A stretch of DNA of 64,000 nt from Skeletonema tropicum (taxonomy: Eukaryota > Bacillariophyta > Thalassiosirophyceae > Thalassiosirales > Thalassiosiraceae): assembly GCA_037178625.1 (NCBI GenBank), contig CM074140.1:558001-622000 (forward strand), in the 5' to 3' direction. A program made the translations under genes and the position numbers. Shown in pieces: positions 62,121-64,000 of the stretch. Positions within the stretch are counted from its first letter, which is position 1. The number at the start of each line of letters is the position of its first letter. The notes beneath the pieces are model-generated. The model made no database searches. It was given only the letters and a program-made list of their open reading frames with translations, and had not been told where the DNA came from.

Positions 62121-62918
62121 CTCCTTCCGACGCTTTTTGTCTGAGCAACGTCTTTTTACTTCATCCCTATTGCTTCAAGCTATATTGGGCCTCTATGAGC
62201 GGTTCATGTCCAAGGTGATAGTGTTTGGTACATTCATAGGTCAGTACGTTGCTGCAGCATTACTTTTTGTTCTCCATTTGTTTGGCAGTCCTGTTGCTGT
62301 TGTGCATCTTTGTAGTCGTATTTCGAACGCTCTCAGCTCCTACGGGGGCACCCGTCTTGCTGAGTCTTGCTGTCTGGCAATCCTTTCGGCAGAATAAGAC
62401 CGTACGTTGTAACTAAGCAGGTCCAGATTATACTCGTGCAGGTTTTTAATCTGATTAACTTTGTATTTATTTATTTATCGTAGTCTTATGTAATGGCTTC
62501 CAATCACTCATTGCTATTTTGGCTGCGCAAGATCGATAAGTATGGTGCTTGAATATTAATTGAGCTAGGGCTATTATGGGCATACCTACATTCAAAATTG
62601 GGCCTCAGGTCATTTATACGAGACTGTATTATAGCTTCCACCTGGACATTGCTAATTTGCTTCTATGCTATGCACCGCATCCAACATCACTTATGCGCTT
62701 GCTTATGTATCGCTCGGAACAAAGCACTGAGCCGCTTCCATTTGCAAGCACAGCTGGTCAGAAAAGATTCTTTCTCTCCCGGCAGATGCCATCTGGCAGG
62801 TACAGAAAGGAGTAAAGAGCTACTGTAAATGCAGAAGATCGCAGATTCATGAAGTCATTTTCTTGCTTTGTGGACTTACAATTAATATCACATAGGAATC
62901 AATATATAATAGGAAACT
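62121..62918. other. Non-coding spacer
   Basis: Short open frames in this stretch (for example at 62137 and 62576) have no recognisable domain and are not annotated. Nothing else seen. Confidence 0.4.
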
Positions 62919-63420
62919 AGAGAGGGTGCACCGTGTGCGAGTAAAAGAGAAGAGATAAAGCAGTACATAGGCACATGCAGCTGAAGCTAAAGATGAGCGG
63001 CAACCTCAGGAAGTCTCAGGTTTGTTTGATTTGATTTCCGAACGCCGACCCCATGCCTGCAGAGGCAGGCGATGGGGTCGGCAGCAGATTCGTCTATGTT
63101 GCTATTAAAAAGCTATAAAATCCTTCTCTTTCGCGTTGCTAGCCATTTCATTGCTCAAGCAGGCAGCATTGCTTTATTCGCTCGATCAACCGAATTGATT
63201 TAGTACGATTGACGATTGTACGGACGAAACGAATCGCTGTAACATTCGTAACGATTTGAACTTTTGGGGTTACGAAATGTAACATGACTTCGCCTAACAA
63301 AATTCCTTCCCGCAATAATTTACGATTTCTACACTTAAGGATTTCCCGCCATTTCACCCATAACATGCGATTCGACAGATAAGTAGATTTCGATTTGAGC
63401 GCTTGGGTCCCTCCCGACTT
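62919..63420 (+). repeat. Dispersed repeat, third copy
   Basis: Shares with 42579-43135 the GC-rich hairpin (arms GCCGACCCCA and TGGGGTCGGC, 63044-63081), the TTGCTATTAAAA motif, TTTCATTGCTCAA and ACGAAATGTAACA. It is the most diverged copy; the hairpin is better conserved than the flanks. Confidence 0.6.
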
Positions 63421-64000
63421 CGCGAATATTGGGCTCAGGGCTGTGTACCCACCGTGGTACCCAGCCCGAAGTACCCGAAAAATGGGCGTAGGTACCGGGT
63501 GTGGGTTGTGGGTATACCCATTAAACCTACCCGGCGGGATTTCGGAATGGGTAGATACCCATACCCACCTACCCGAGTGGGTGCTATGGATGGGTACGTT
63601 GAAAAGGGAGCAAAAGAAGGCAAAAGGTGCTGGAGGAGGTGCAAGGAGTAGTGAATATGTATTTGATGTAGTTTCACTCGAATTGCATACAAAATGATTG
63701 TGATGTTACGTTCTCCTCCTCAGACCAGATTTTACAGCCGAGAGAAAAAGCCATTTCGAAACGCCGAGGGCTCGATTTTTGCAGATGATGATCATCGAAC
63801 TAGGATGGCACTAGAATAGAGAGAAGTTCAAGCAGATACATCAGTGCATTAACCTCGGAAGTCACAGTCTCTTCGGCGTTCCCAGAATTCACGGCGTAAG
63901 TTTGGAGGGCGATTATTAGTGTGAACATTCGGCACTATTGTGCACCGTGCACCGTGTGCTATTTAGTATTTAGAGAGTACCATACATAGTGTTGAGAAGA
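63421..64000. repeat. Low-complexity GGGTA/TACCC-rich stretch and window end
   Basis: From 63440 to 63600 the sequence is built from GGGTA, ACCCG and CCCAT motifs in both orientations (for example GGTACCGGGTGTGGG and TACCCATACCCACC), and would fold back on itself. Apparent reading frames across it on both strands are by-products of this composition. The last 300 bp show no gene. Confidence 0.5.

Noticed and set aside
63395..63697. Overlapping frames on both strands at the right end
   Set aside because: They arise from GGGTA/TACCC low-complexity sequence and show no protein features.

Overview
This window looks like nuclear DNA of a photosynthetic stramenopile, most likely a centric diatom. 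The evidence: genes are split by short GT-AG introns of 72 to 208 bp. Several proteins begin with a signal peptide followed by an A-F or A-W motif, the bipartite plastid leader of secondary red-lineage plastids (aspartokinase, SET methyltransferase, GlcG-like protein, pyrophosphatase). There is also a Copia element, and a promoter with TGACGTCA and GCGTCA sites like those described for CO2/cAMP response in diatoms. The species assignment is inference.

Layout. 1-9 kb: an ankyrin/RS-rich protein running off the left edge, a GT92-like glycosyltransferase, a transposase-like gene between inverted repeats, and a GT25 glycosyltransferase followed after a one-base frame break by a glycosyltransferase-like plus sulfotransferase protein. 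9-11 kb holds no recognised protein gene but has two 152-nt copies of a hairpin-forming sequence whose stem arms differ by compensatory changes, a candidate structured RNA. 11.6-20.7 kb is nested mobile DNA: a complete Mutator-like element with terminal repeats, a 10-bp target duplication and a visible related empty site, inserted into a larger TA-flanked element carrying a nucleotidyltransferase-like gene, followed by a MITE and another terminal-repeat element.

20.9-38.7 kb is the main gene block: 2-hydroxyacid dehydrogenase, plastid aspartokinase, a small Cys-rich secreted protein, a decayed SET/prolyl-4-hydroxylase gene, an unknown gene, a histidine phosphatase, an Hsp70 with both a secretory leader and an EEVD end, plastid pyrophosphatase, proteasome beta-5 and XRN1. 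Hsp70 and pyrophosphatase are divergent from one 413-bp promoter. XRN1 and proteasome beta-5 lie head-to-tail in one open frame.

39-52 kb is repeat-rich: degenerate tandem repeats, a minisatellite-encoded membrane protein, a large foldback element, a broken Copia element, a 2.2-kb element with about 310-bp terminal repeats, and a 1.5-kb TA-flanked element. 53-60.6 kb returns to genes: a tail-anchored ROK sugar kinase, SGT1, a coiled-coil membrane protein, a plastid SET methyltransferase and a plastid GlcG/HbpS-like protein. 60.9-62.1 kb is a tandem array of about 184-bp units.

Several conserved genes (XRN1, proteasome beta-5, Hsp70, GT25/sulfotransferase, the 27.8-kb gene) are interrupted by one-base frame breaks with sound sequence on both sides. 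This suggests uncorrected indels in the assembly, or widespread decay, so breaks should be checked against reads before a gene is called dead.
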